A stretch of DNA of 64,000 nt, from the NCBI GenBank assembly GCA_032433595.1, contig JASWJB010000199.1:1-64000 (forward strand), in the 5' to 3' direction. This document shows positions 34,008 to 44,071 of the stretch, piece by piece. This DNA comes from Conoideocrella luteorostrata (Eukaryota > Ascomycota > Sordariomycetes > Hypocreales > Clavicipitaceae). Position numbers and translations under genes: made by a program. The notes below the pieces were generated by a model that searched no databases, was not told the origin of the DNA, and worked only from the letters and a program-made list of their open reading frames with translations. Position 1 is the stretch's first letter; the number at the start of each line of letters is the position of its first letter.

Positions 34008-34712
34008 TCAGCACACATGGTCAATCCTGATAACTATACTCTTTAACATTGGAAGATGGTCGATTAAATCTTTCCATGCTGAACTATAATTGATTTCATG
34101 TAAGGAATACCATATGTGGGGATCTCTTAAGCTCCTTGCCCATTCAACGTCCAGTTCAATAGCCCTAATGCACCGCTTTTGATCATGACTCAATCCAGAC
34201 GCGAACTTGCGTAGATGCTCTGAATGCTGGAAACGTAAGGTGTTCTTTCCGTAGAATACCTCAATTCCAGCAAAATACAGAGCACGGCAGGCAAGCAGAA
34301 CACCAAGGAGAGGTGAACGTGATCTGCCACCGGTCATGCTCTCCTTTTTCACATCGAACCGGTATTCGGAGTGCAGCTCAAGGGGCTTGTCCTGAACAAG
34401 GACGTCGTTGACGATGATAAGAAGGAGCTCGTGTAGAAGTCGAAGCGAGGATGACGATTGATGCTGCTGTTGTTGATTTGCGATCGGCGGGTTAGCTGGC
34501 GAGGCTGGTGAGGTGGCTTCATTATCCGCCCGTTTCGAACTCTCCTTCTGAGTTGAATTGCACTTTCGTTTTGCGACCAGAGGCGCGCATGGCTCCCTTA
34601 GCCTCTGAGCACGGGTAGAAACAGGTAGGGAACTTAGGAAATATCCTTTGCCGTACTCGTTACCCGTCGGCCAGATATTTGCAAGAAGTTGGCCTGCAAA
34701 AACTCGAACCAA
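34008..34712 (-). CDS. Hypothetical protein, fungal F-box-like/DUF7730-like style
   Basis: An open frame of 234 aa. Residues 1-90 are poorly ordered with a Gln/Ser tract. From about residue 92 the text LRLLHELLLIIVNDVL...LLGVLLACRALYFAGIEVFYGKNTLRF resembles the many short fungal proteins in which an F-box-like start is followed by the LLxxCRxxYxEAxxxxYxxNTFxF pattern. The following helices (SHDQKRCIRAIELDVEW..) also fit. Function unknown. The bases TTTTTGCAG at about 34691-34699 could be an acceptor, so the true 5' end may lie in an upstream exon. Confidence 0.55.
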   Translation of the reverse strand: MVRVFAGQLLANIWPTGNEYGKGYFLSSLPVSTRAQRLREPCAPLVAKRKCNSTQKESSKRADNEATSPASPANPPIANQQQQHQSSSSLRLLHELLLIIVNDVLVQDKPLELHSEYRFDVKKESMTGGRSRSPLLGVLLACRALYFAGIEVFYGKNTLRFQHSEHLRKFASGLSHDQKRCIRAIELDVEWARSLRDPHIWYSLHEINYSSAWKDLIDHLPMLKSIVIRIDHVC

Positions 34713-37700
34713 ATATAGTTATCCTCTTGTTCTGGCGGAAATGAGTGCATGTACCTGTTGGTTCAAAAATGCACCACCAACCTATTGGTAAGTAAAGCCC
34801 GAATCACGAGGTCAGTTAGTTGGTAAGCTGCAGAGGTTACATGGTGCCCTCATTTTTTTGTCGAGCGGTCCCAGCCGATATTCCGTGTAGCTGCCGCTGC
34901 AGAGCTCTCGCGCACCGTCATGTAGCGAGCGCAGAGAAAGCCGCAGCAGCTTCGTCATGCGGAGATGTTAAATACGGTAGCGTAGGGCCTTTGATTGATG
35001 GCCATGAACTTTGTTGCTTGTAGTATTCACTGACTTGGCCCCCGCTACTTGATTGTTGCATGCAGTAACGTATACTCCCGAATCTGCACCTACTGCCTCG
35101 GAAGCATTGTCAAAAACATTACCACTGCTCAATGCAGTTATGGCCGAGCCGGTGCTCTATGAAGCCGGTTTACCTGTCTTTCTAAAAGCACTGAAGAGAC
35201 CAGGCTCGGATTTTAAAGCGAGAAACCCGGTGTAGAGCGAATGACCTCCAAATCTTGATGCTCACGAAAGCAGCCTTGCGGACTGGTATGTGTGTGTGGG
35301 ACCCTAACCCGGACACTTTCCTTTCCACTCGGTGATTAAGGAGTATAGTCGCTATTTTTGACCCGCAATCCACGACCACTTTTACCAGGCTCTTCCATTC
35401 CACATGGGAATCCTACACATATAATAATTTAGTATTGACCTGACTAAAGCTGAAGATGTGGAAAGCCTTTCTTTTCGAGGCGACGAACAGTCAATAGATA
35501 AAACTTACTGCTCGGAAAGAACAATTGCTTCTGCTCCTAGACCAGGCATTACCGGAAAGTTTCGCCGACGCAGAGAGTAATATAATTGAAGTCAATATGG
35601 GTACTTTCTCACTCTGCCGGACGGGGTGGATAATGTTCATGAGATTAGTCTCCCAAGTATGTAAGTGCACCTTCTCCTTTACATTCTAACACATAATATG
35701 TAATGAATGGCTATTATGGTCCTTGAAAGCGATAAATAGGTAGTTAATGATACTCACGCTGTTATAATTATAGCTGGTATTATCACATGATGGTCTATAC
35801 TATTCTGCGGGCTCAAGGGGTCCCGCTTACAAAGCAACTCTTTCCTTTTGCGTGGCAAAGATAACTAGCTAGCTGCCTTTGCATAATCCAAGATTGGGCT
35901 AGACTAAAGCAGTGGTACTTTATTCGGTTGTGATGATTGAGCTATATCTGCAACTGTTCCTTTGTTGTCACCCACTAGATTGACTTGGAAAGCTTTCTGT
36001 TATACTTCACATACGCGATTGCTAGCTAGAAACAGTACACAGTAGTAGCCTTTTAAAGTTACGTTGCGTCTATTAATCTGCAAATTTGTATTGGCCTTTA
36101 CCATAGCTGTTGTATGTGGTGGTATCTATATACCCAAGATAATAGTGCTATCCCTACATATCCTCATCAAAGGCTCTTTTCTCGTTTAGGCTTTTGACTT
36201 TGCTGTTGCTTTTTTTCTTTTGGTTTTCCTCCCCCTCTTCTTTTAACTAACATAACAAGAAAGAACAGTATCGTTGATAAGACGCAACCTCCGATGTGAC
36301 TGCAGGGTTCTCGGACTGAGTATCTGGAGGCAGCGAATGTCGTCCTGGATTGTTCTTGCCCGAGAGCAGCGTATTTAGAGGACATGCCTCCCTCTATTGC
36401 CATTTTATGCGCATTGGAAGGCGAGCATGGGGGTTTCTAGTATCTAAAGCGGCAAGAGCACTAAACCGAACACACCTGCAGCCGCTGGGACATTACAAGC
36501 GTAGATCCTCCACAGATCTTCGTCTGACGCATCGTTGGGTCTTTTCTGCACCTTAGCTTGCATTTGGACAAAAATACACCTATCATACTCCGAATCGGTG
36601 TTCTAACATCACGAATAAAGCGATACACTTCTTCGCAATTTACTGAACCGTTTACCAGAGATTACTTGGAGGCCTTGCAATGGCTTAACCGCCGCTCAAG
36701 TAACCCCTACGAAAGAACCCAATCAAGACACAGCTAATCGTCTCGGCGCACTTCCGATATACCCACGACATCTTCATGCAGCAATAAGTGGATAAGACGG
36801 TCAATGCAATCGAAGTCACCGTCAGCACCATGATACCTCCCCGTGACCTGTTTTGCCGTAGATAGGCGATATGAAAGACGAAACCGGTGGGTGGATGGGT
36901 GGATGGGGATGGATGGAGTGAAGGCACACAAAAGTTGCCCTAATCCAACCCTGGCGGTAATACCAGAATCTCCCATGCCATCCTCTACCCCCGGATTATT
37001 GCTGCCCGCGAAGGCTTTTTCTTGACGTAATTCAGACGCGCTCGAAGTTTCCGCCCGAAGTCCCCGCCCGGCGCCAGTTAAAAACATGCCGCTTGCCCGT
37101 CCACGCCGTATTGTATGGTGTGAGGCCCTATTCTGGTACAGTAGGGTCGAACAATCACATTATACACGAACACCTGTGTGTGGGGAGGCATGGTAGATGG
37201 TTTGGCAAAACTCACCTCTGCGCGAATCTACCATCAAGTCAGGCTACCCCATCCCACTGCTTGTAAGGTCTTGTACTCGTATGATACATGGAAGGCGGGC
37301 GGGTCGTGGGTTCCTCCGTAATTTTAGGCTTTGACAGGTGGAGTTTACGCGCGCTATTGCACTCCGTGGGGCGCTCGAGGTTGGTTTCATCATAGTGGTG
37401 AAGCATCGGTCATAGATGACTGCTTCTGGTTCATGGGGAGGCTCTGCTCTGCCCAAACCGCACGTATTGCCACAACGCATACTTGTATGGCTACAAAGTG
37501 ATTTCTTACCATCACAGTCACCAGGTCATGCGCGGAAGAGGGTTGTCTGTCACGGACGTCACACAGCGCAGCCATGTCGAACTCCGGCCCATTCTTTCGC
37601 CAAGAAAAGACAAATGAATGGGTTGCAACCACTCCTCATCAACAGAGATAGAACAGCAAGGATCTGAAGCCAACGATTAAAATGCTGCCAGCAAACAACA

Positions 37701-38839
37701 GCGGAGCCTCTCTCTGACAGCTGCAACAATCTCCGGTTTTCCTGCGTTCCCTTTCGGGTAACCGCCGGGCCGAATAAATGGTCGTCGGGAACAGCCAAGT
37801 TAATCCAACTGTTTTCTTGACGACCGGCAGAGGCAATAGGTCCGACTCTACTGCGGAGAACCAATGTGCGTAGAACAAGGCTACGTATACCTTCTCAATC
37901 AAGTCTAGATAATTCAGCTTGTATTGTTTTGTGCAAATTCCCTGGAGCATACCATAGTTTCACGCTTGTAACCCTGATATCGGAAAATTTCTAGCTCTAT
38001 CCACATATCGCCTTGTGCGGACTGCGAAGATCGCTGCAATTGTGTACTCCGCATATATCGTCCTATTCATGGGTCGAACAGCTTGCAAATTGAACACGTG
38101 CTGATCAAGGGATGGGTCCTACTATGCAGAGTACCAAAGTTTGCGTTATCACGAACGGGTTCCATATCTCAAGAGTCCCCACGGCTATACTCCGTACACA
38201 CGGGAAGAAAATGCGCGCGAAGGTTCAGCCACCATTTCCATCTTGAGCAACTTGCATATAGCCAAGGTTTGGGTCTCCGTGTCACAAAATTTCCCTCCTC
38301 CTCACTGGGGCACACAAGCGATGCTGAACCAACATGCCTTTGATGAATGCAACGACGCGGCACAGCACCAGCCACGTATACGTCCAAGAGACATACAAAG
38401 TACCAATTGTGGTCTCCACATCACGTCTTCGCTCTGGGGAACCTCGGAATCTCGGACGATTCCCGATCTGTCTTCATCTAACTCGTGGACGTCTTGGTGT
38501 TCTATTCACTTCACCATCGTCGTCTCAAAAATGCTTCGGAAGATGACCGACTTGGTGATAGACGGCGTTGGCTGCTTCTGGCAACACACTACTGGCCGGT
38601 GATTGTGCTATCAAATGAGGGGCCGAATCGAAATGTGTACAGAGATACGGTCCCTTGAAGTTGTTTTATTGTGCCAAGCTTTCAATATATCTAGATCGGG
38701 GTGTCCAGACAGCCTAGAGTCTATAGAAGAGAAGCAATAGTTCAACCAAATCAGCGATACAAAGCCACTTGTTTCTACTCAGCTGTGTGGAATCCATCTA
38801 GCATCTATCTTGAATCCAGCCTCTGCTATTCTTCTTAAC
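34713..38839. other. Intergenic, 4.1 kb
   Basis: No convincing gene on either strand; open frames are short, overlap each other and lack domains. One TACGGAGTA-type word at 38188. Pyrimidine/purine tracts at 36170-36245. Confidence 0.45.
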
Positions 38840-40112
38840 ATGCCTCACAATAGTGTTGAAGCTTCATTACCAAAGTATAATCATCCTCATGAAACCCAAG
38901 GAAAACGTAAGCGGCGTCTGCTCTCCGAATCTCCAGTGCAGACGGCATATATGAGAACTAACTGTTTGCAGTCTCGTACGCCAACCTCACAACTCTAGAT
39001 CTCTCCGAATATGACAAGCCTGGCGGCAAGGAAAAGTTAGCAGAGCAGCTAAGGGACACAATCCACACAATTGGTGAGTGAGTGTTTCATCACGTTGGCA
39101 GACAATGAAGCACGGCGCGCAACAACAACAACAAAACGTGACAAAAGATTCACCTATATACAATGCACCTCACTAACACGAATATACTGTAGGCTTCTTC
39201 TACATCACCAATATCGGCCTCACCCAGTCTCAAATCGACCAACAGTTCGCCATCGCCAAAGAGTTCTTCTCCTGCTCCCCAGAAGAGAAGTTGCAATACC
39301 GCGCGCCCCTCGAAGAAGGCAGTTACAACGGCTACCGCCCCCTCGGCTCCGTCGAGGTGCTCCCCGGACTCCACGACAACCTCGAGTTCTACAACGTGTT
39401 CAAGTTCATCCCCCAAACCCAACGTCCCCAGCCCCAGATCATACTGGACTACTGGAAGCAGATCGAAATCTTCCACCGCCACATGCACCAAGATGTCACT
39501 TGCAAACTTCTCACCCTGCTCGCCATCATTTTGGGTCTGCCTGAAGACACCCTCGTCAATGGGCACTCGTACGAAGCAAACTGCGACAGCGCCCTCCGCT
39601 ACATGATGTACCGCGCGAGGACGGCGGATGAAAACAGGAAGTACAAGGATCTTTACCTCAGGGGACACACCGACAACGGCACTCTCACTTATGTCTTTCA
39701 GCAGCCCGTTGCGGCGCTGCAGGTCAAGCGCTGCGCAGACGCCGACTGGGAGTATCTGAGGATCCCGGAGGGCAAAGTTGCCGTGAATATTGGGGATATC
39801 CCAGAGTTTCTATCCAATGGATACGTCAAGGCTGGCATTCACAGGGTAATTGCGCCGCCGGAAGATCAGGCCAGCATAGATCGTTTGGGCTTGCTGTACT
39901 TTGTGAGACCGAGCGATCGGCTACCGCTGAAGAAGCTGGATAGTCCCTTTTTAAAGAGGATGGGCTATGGGAAGGAAGGGACTGAGGCGGATCTGGATAT
40001 TCCGGCCTCGGAGTGGGTGAGGGCAAGGGTGAGGAAAAATTGGAAGGGCAGTGTGATGGCGGGCGTGGATGCGAGGAGGGAGGGATTTCTGACCAAGGTG
40101 TTTTATACGTGA
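38840..40112 (+). CDS. 2-oxoglutarate/Fe(II)-dependent oxygenase (isopenicillin N synthase-like)
   Basis: Three exons (38840-38906, 38972-39073, 39193-40112) give 362 aa. The N-terminal DIOX_N part includes ANLTTLDLSEYDKPGG and GFFYITNIGLTQSQIDQQF. The catalytic double-stranded beta helix supplies the iron ligands His215 and Asp217 (RGHTDNGTLTYVF) and His273 (AGIHRVIAPP). Arg287 (IDRLGLLYFVRP) is placed to hold 2-oxoglutarate. Substrate unknown; this family covers many small-molecule hydroxylases and desaturases in fungi. No biosynthetic cluster partners are next to it, and it converges on rpl5. An earlier in-frame ATG at 38810 would add ten residues. Confidence 0.92.
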
Positions 40113-40563
40113 TGACTACAAACATGTTTTGTAGGATAAGATTCATAACATGCATACTTGTGTGTGTGTGTGAGGGAGAGAGAAAGGGAAGGGGGGGGGG
40201 GAAAGCCCTACAGCGGAGATGTTAAGATGAGTCGATTTGTGTGCCCCAGATCGTGTTGCTCATTTATATACGTAGTATCTCAATATACCATTTTCAAATG
40301 AAAATCATGACATGCACACATCAATATTACTGCACTTCATTATGTCACATACACACACATAATCAACACAAGTGGCGCGGAAGATTTGGTATTCATTTCA
40401 TTTGAAATACGAAACTTGAACCGTTCCCAGTCCTCAACTCAAACTCCGAACCCAAGCCTTTCCGGCGAACCAAAAAAAAAAAACCTCGCGTTGTGCGTGA
40501 CATAATGACTTTCTTGCTTTTTGATGACCAGTATCCATTTTCTATCAAACAGCAACCGCCAGT
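40113..40563. other. 3' intergenic between oxygenase and rpl5
   Basis: Convergent 3' UTR region with TG, GA and G runs at 40157-40202 and an A-run at 40474-40485. Nothing else seen. Confidence 0.5.
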
Positions 40564-41788
40564 TTACTCGTCGGCAAGAATGGTCTTGATTCTCTCCTGG
40601 ACACGCTTCTCCTTCTCGGCCTTGGACAGCTTGGTCTGTCTGTACTTCTTGGAGATGGCCTTCCACTCTTCCTTGGTCTTCTTGGGAGCATCACTCTCGG
40701 CCTTCTTGAAGGGGTCAGCACGGATGGCCTGGTGAGCCTCGGTGTACAGGTCCTCAAGACCGTCAGCCTCGATATCGTCATCAATGTACTTCTGGAACTG
40801 GCTCTGGTAACGCTCCTCATCATCGTCGGCCAAAGTCTCCATGTACTCAGCGACGTGACCACCAAAGATGTACTTGGACAGAACCTCGGTGTCCAACTCC
40901 TTGGACTCGATGTCATAACCAGGGAAACGCTTCTCGGAGTGGGGCACCAAGATGCCACCGTCGGAAGCACCCTTCATGGCGCCGAAGACACGGGCACCGG
41001 TGGAGGTGCGGGCAAGACCAACATCAAGGAAGACCTTGAAGGGGCGGCGCTCGCCGTCGTCGGTCTCGGCGGCCTCGGTGAGTGTGAACTCACCATCGGG
41101 CTCCTCAACACCGACAAAGTCCTTGTCGAGGCCGAGCTTGCTGAGGGCACGACGGGCAATCAGCAGACCAGTGGCGTAGGCAGCGGACCAGTTGGTAAGA
41201 CCGTGCTTGATGCCATAAGCCTTCAGCTCGTGGGCGTAGGCGGACACGAAGACCTTGTCGCCGGTGATCTCGGACGACACGATCTGCATGATAATGTCCT
41301 TGTTGGTGAAGCGGACGACCAGGCGGTACTTGGGGGCATTGTACTTGTTCTTGGCCTGGGTGATGAGGCGCTTACGGGCGTAGTAGTCGGTCTTGCCAGA
41401 GCGTCTGCGCTTGTACTTGGTTTGGTAGCGGCTGTTTGGGAAAAATAGGTATTAGCATTTCTTCTTTGTCCCTCCCGAGGATTTATAAAAAAGAACCGAG
41501 GCGGGGGCAGGGAAGGGGGGCTTCAACAAGGGCAAAATGAATAATTACCTGTAGTAAGCGCTGTTCTTAACCAACTTGTGGAACGGCTATCCAATGAAAT
41601 TCCCGAGTCAGCAATTTGCGCTTCAGATTTGCTCGTTTTTTTCCTCCATCCGAAGCATCTTGCGGTGACTCTACGAGCAATAGAACGGCATTTCTGCCAT
41701 GTAGAAAAAATAGGTGTGTGGTCCAGGAATTGCAAACCGGGTTACCAGTTTGCAATTCCTGTTCGATAGGCCATTTTCAACTTACCAT
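40564..41788 (-). CDS. rpl5: 60S ribosomal protein L5 (uL18)
   Basis: Binds 5S rRNA and enters the central protuberance of the large subunit. Three exons (41788-41786, 41586-41549, 41431-40564) give 302 aa, the usual eukaryotic length. The mature start MPFHKLVKNSAYYSRYQTKY and the basic segment KRRRSGKTDYYARKRL match uL18. The conserved core (RLVVRFTNKDIIMQIVSSEITGD, HGLTNWSAAYATGLLIARR, GVEEPDGEFTLTE, FKVFLDVGL, GAMKGASDGGILVPHSEKRFPGYD) and the Lys-rich C-terminus are all present. Only the ATG lies in exon 1; the donor GTAAGT follows at once. Intron 1 is 199 nt and contains a strong hairpin. It is divergent from the HAD gene across about 1 kb. Confidence 0.98.
41724..41761 (-). promoter_or_regulatory. 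17-bp RNA hairpin in rpl5 intron 1
   Basis: On the transcript strand CAGGAAUUGCAAACUGG, loop UAAC, CCGGUUUGCAAUUCCUG forms 17 consecutive pairs with a single G-U wobble. It starts about 25 nt after the 5' splice site. This is far stronger than chance structure. A role in splicing control or a small RNA is inference. Confidence 0.6.
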
Positions 41789-42801
41789 CTTGACGGTATT
41801 TACCAACGACTGGGCTGGAAGATTTTGCCTTGAAGGAGAAGGAGAAGTAAAGCTGTGATGGGTACGACCGACTGTGATAGAGGATCGGAATCTGGTGGGG
41901 AATTTTTTTTCAAAGCCCTAATTGTAAAACCCCTCTGTGACTGGTTGCGGCTCGGTAAAAAGCCACTAAGCAGTCCACTTGTGGTTGGCAGCAGCAGCGT
42001 GTCGGAGGACGAGCTGGGTTGGTTACGAGACACGTGATGGCTAAGCAGCTGCTCTGGATTTGCTGGGTTGGGGACGTAGTGACCGCAGGCAGGTTAATGC
42101 CGTCTCCACCGAAGTATTATCTATCGTTGAAGATGGGACCTGTCAATCTCGCTCCTCCCAGTTGAATGTATAGGCAAAAGTATATTGTTGGTTCAGCAAT
42201 TCGAATTAGCATCTGGTAGGTAGACTGTCCAGCAGGATTGCCTGTTTCGGACTATCAAAGCTTGCGCGAAGATCCTAGTAAATTCTGCGCCTTCACTCAT
42301 ACAATCCCTTGGGTGCGAATTGTCCTGCCGCCAACATGCAGTCTGTGTTCGTCAATACACAGTTAAACCGGTAATTACGCGTGCCATGTAGAGACGAATG
42401 AGCTAATGAAATATGTGTTAGGCATTGAATTGGTCTGCGTAAATACGTACATAAGTTTTAGAGCCTGCATTTATCTCGCAAAGGTATCGTTTAACTGGTA
42501 TCAAGAGTAGTTATCTCACTACGGAGTACGGAGTAGTTATCGAGACGCCACTGTGAGCGGACAGCCAAGTACGAAGGTACAACCCATTTGGCCAACCAAC
42601 CACAGAGCGTCCATAAAGTCGTGCATCGCGTGTTTGGCTGTCCGTCCGCCGGCAGACCCACCCAAGCCGAGGTGCCGCGGATAACTACGGAGTACTCCAT
42701 ACTCACTCTTGAATTCGCTACCCCAGATCTTATGGATAGCATCGCCCAAAATAAACAGCCATCGTCTCTCGCATTGATTCTCGTTCTGTCCTAAAACCTA
42801 A
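41789..42801. other. Divergent promoter region, rpl5 / HAD gene
   Basis: About 1 kb between the two start codons. It contains a head-to-tail double TACGGAGTACGGAGTA (42520-42535) and another copy at 42686 followed by ACTCCA. No further gene. Confidence 0.6.
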
Positions 42802-43797
42802 ATGTCTCTACTAGGCCCAGAGGATCCCCCCATAGACCAAATTCTGGAAGCCATTGACGAAATGGCAGCCTCACCACAACCCAAAGTACTACTCTTTGAC
42901 ATTGGCGGCGTCTGTGTAAGTCAACAAACGTCACTCACCCTCACCCTTCTCACTTACACCTCCCATTCCACAAACTCACAAGAACCGCAGGTCATATCCC
43001 CCTTCCAAGCCATCCTGGACTATGAACTCAGTCTCTCCATCCCTCCAGGCTGGATAAACTACTCCATATCCCGCTCTGCCCCCAGCGGCGCCTGGCACAA
43101 GCTCGAGCGCGGCGCCATCCCCCTGGACAAGCACTTCTTTGCCGCCTTCAACGCCGACCTGCACAAGCCTGAGAATTGGAAAACATTTTACGACCGCGAG
43201 GCAAGCAGGCACCCCGATCGTCTACCTAAACAAACCCCCCCTATCCCCAAAATGGACGGAGAATGGCTCTTCAACGAAATGATGAGCGCTTCCAACGCCC
43301 CCGATCCGTGGATGTTCCCTGCCCTCAAGAAACTGAAACAAAGTGGGAAATACATCATTGGCGCACTCAGCAATACTGTGATATTCCCAGAGAGTCATAA
43401 GCTACATAAAGCCGATTTCTTCAAAGACGCCTTGAGGAGTCAGTTCGACGTTTTTATCTCATCGGCGCACGTTGGTATCAGGAAACCCGATCCGAGGATG
43501 TACAAACTGGCGGTGGAGACGCTGGATACTTTTGCGAGGGGGAATGCCGGGACGAAGAGGGGCAGGAAGTACGGTTGGGAGGCTGGCGTGAAGAGCCAAG
43601 ATATCCTGTTTCTGGATGATATTGGCGAGAATCTAAAGGCTGCAAAGAAGGAAGGATTCGAGACAGTGAAGGTGCCTCTGGGGAGGGCGTATGAGGCGGT
43701 GGAGAAGCTAGAAAAGGTGACTGGATTAGAGTTGGATGGGGGCCATCCAAAAGTGGCTATTAAGCCGAGCATAAAGGGGTCTAAGGCTAAAATATGA
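42802..43797 (+). CDS. HAD-like hydrolase (FDxGGV subfamily)
   Basis: Two exons (42802-42915, 42991-43797) give 306 aa. HAD motif I is LLFDIGGV with the nucleophile Asp33, but the usual second Asp (DxD) is Gly, as in the EPHX2-N-terminal/ACAD10-like group, so phosphatase activity is uncertain. Motif II is IGALSNT, motif III Lys is in GIRKPDPRMYK, motif IV is ILFLDDIGENL, and the family ending AAKKEGFETVKV follows. The helical cap (HKLERGAIPLDKHFFAAFN) lies between. The 75-nt intron has length divisible by three and no stop, so an unspliced message would code for 331 aa; the clean family match VCVISPFQAILDYE across the junction supports removal. Cytosolic; substrate unknown. Confidence 0.9.
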   Translation: MSLLGPEDPPIDQILEAIDEMAASPQPKVLLFDIGGVCVSQQTSLTLTLLTYTSHSTNSQEPQVISPFQAILDYELSLSIPPGWINYSISRSAPSGAWHKLERGAIPLDKHFFAAFNADLHKPENWKTFYDREASRHPDRLPKQTPPIPKMDGEWLFNEMMSASNAPDPWMFPALKKLKQSGKYIIGALSNTVIFPESHKLHKADFFKDALRSQFDVFISSAHVGIRKPDPRMYKLAVETLDTFARGNAGTKRGRKYGWEAGVKSQDILFLDDIGENLKAAKKEGFETVKVPLGRAYEAVEKLEKVTGLELDGGHPKVAIKPSIKGSKAKI

Positions 43798-44071
43798 ATT
43801 ATCATATACTCTGTAGAATAGAAGCAAATTGATGCAAAGCCAGTGCGAGTAACTGAGAGATATTGATGTTATTTCCGCACGCATAGATTTTCCTTTCCCC
43901 AGTGAATGCTCAATAATAATGTGCCAGAGTGATGCTCCTATAGACCAAATGGAGCGGTGTGCGCCTTCCATGTCCAAGATGCCATATTGTACAAATTCCA
44001 TAGCTCAAGTGAAACAAACATGCCACGAGATCTCACATGACTGTTGACGATATATAATGATAGCCGAGTAG

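Noticed and set aside
40732..41448. A long plus-strand frame of 238 codons rich in Gly, Leu and Val
   Set aside because: It is the antisense of rpl5, whose strong codon bias keeps the opposite strand open.
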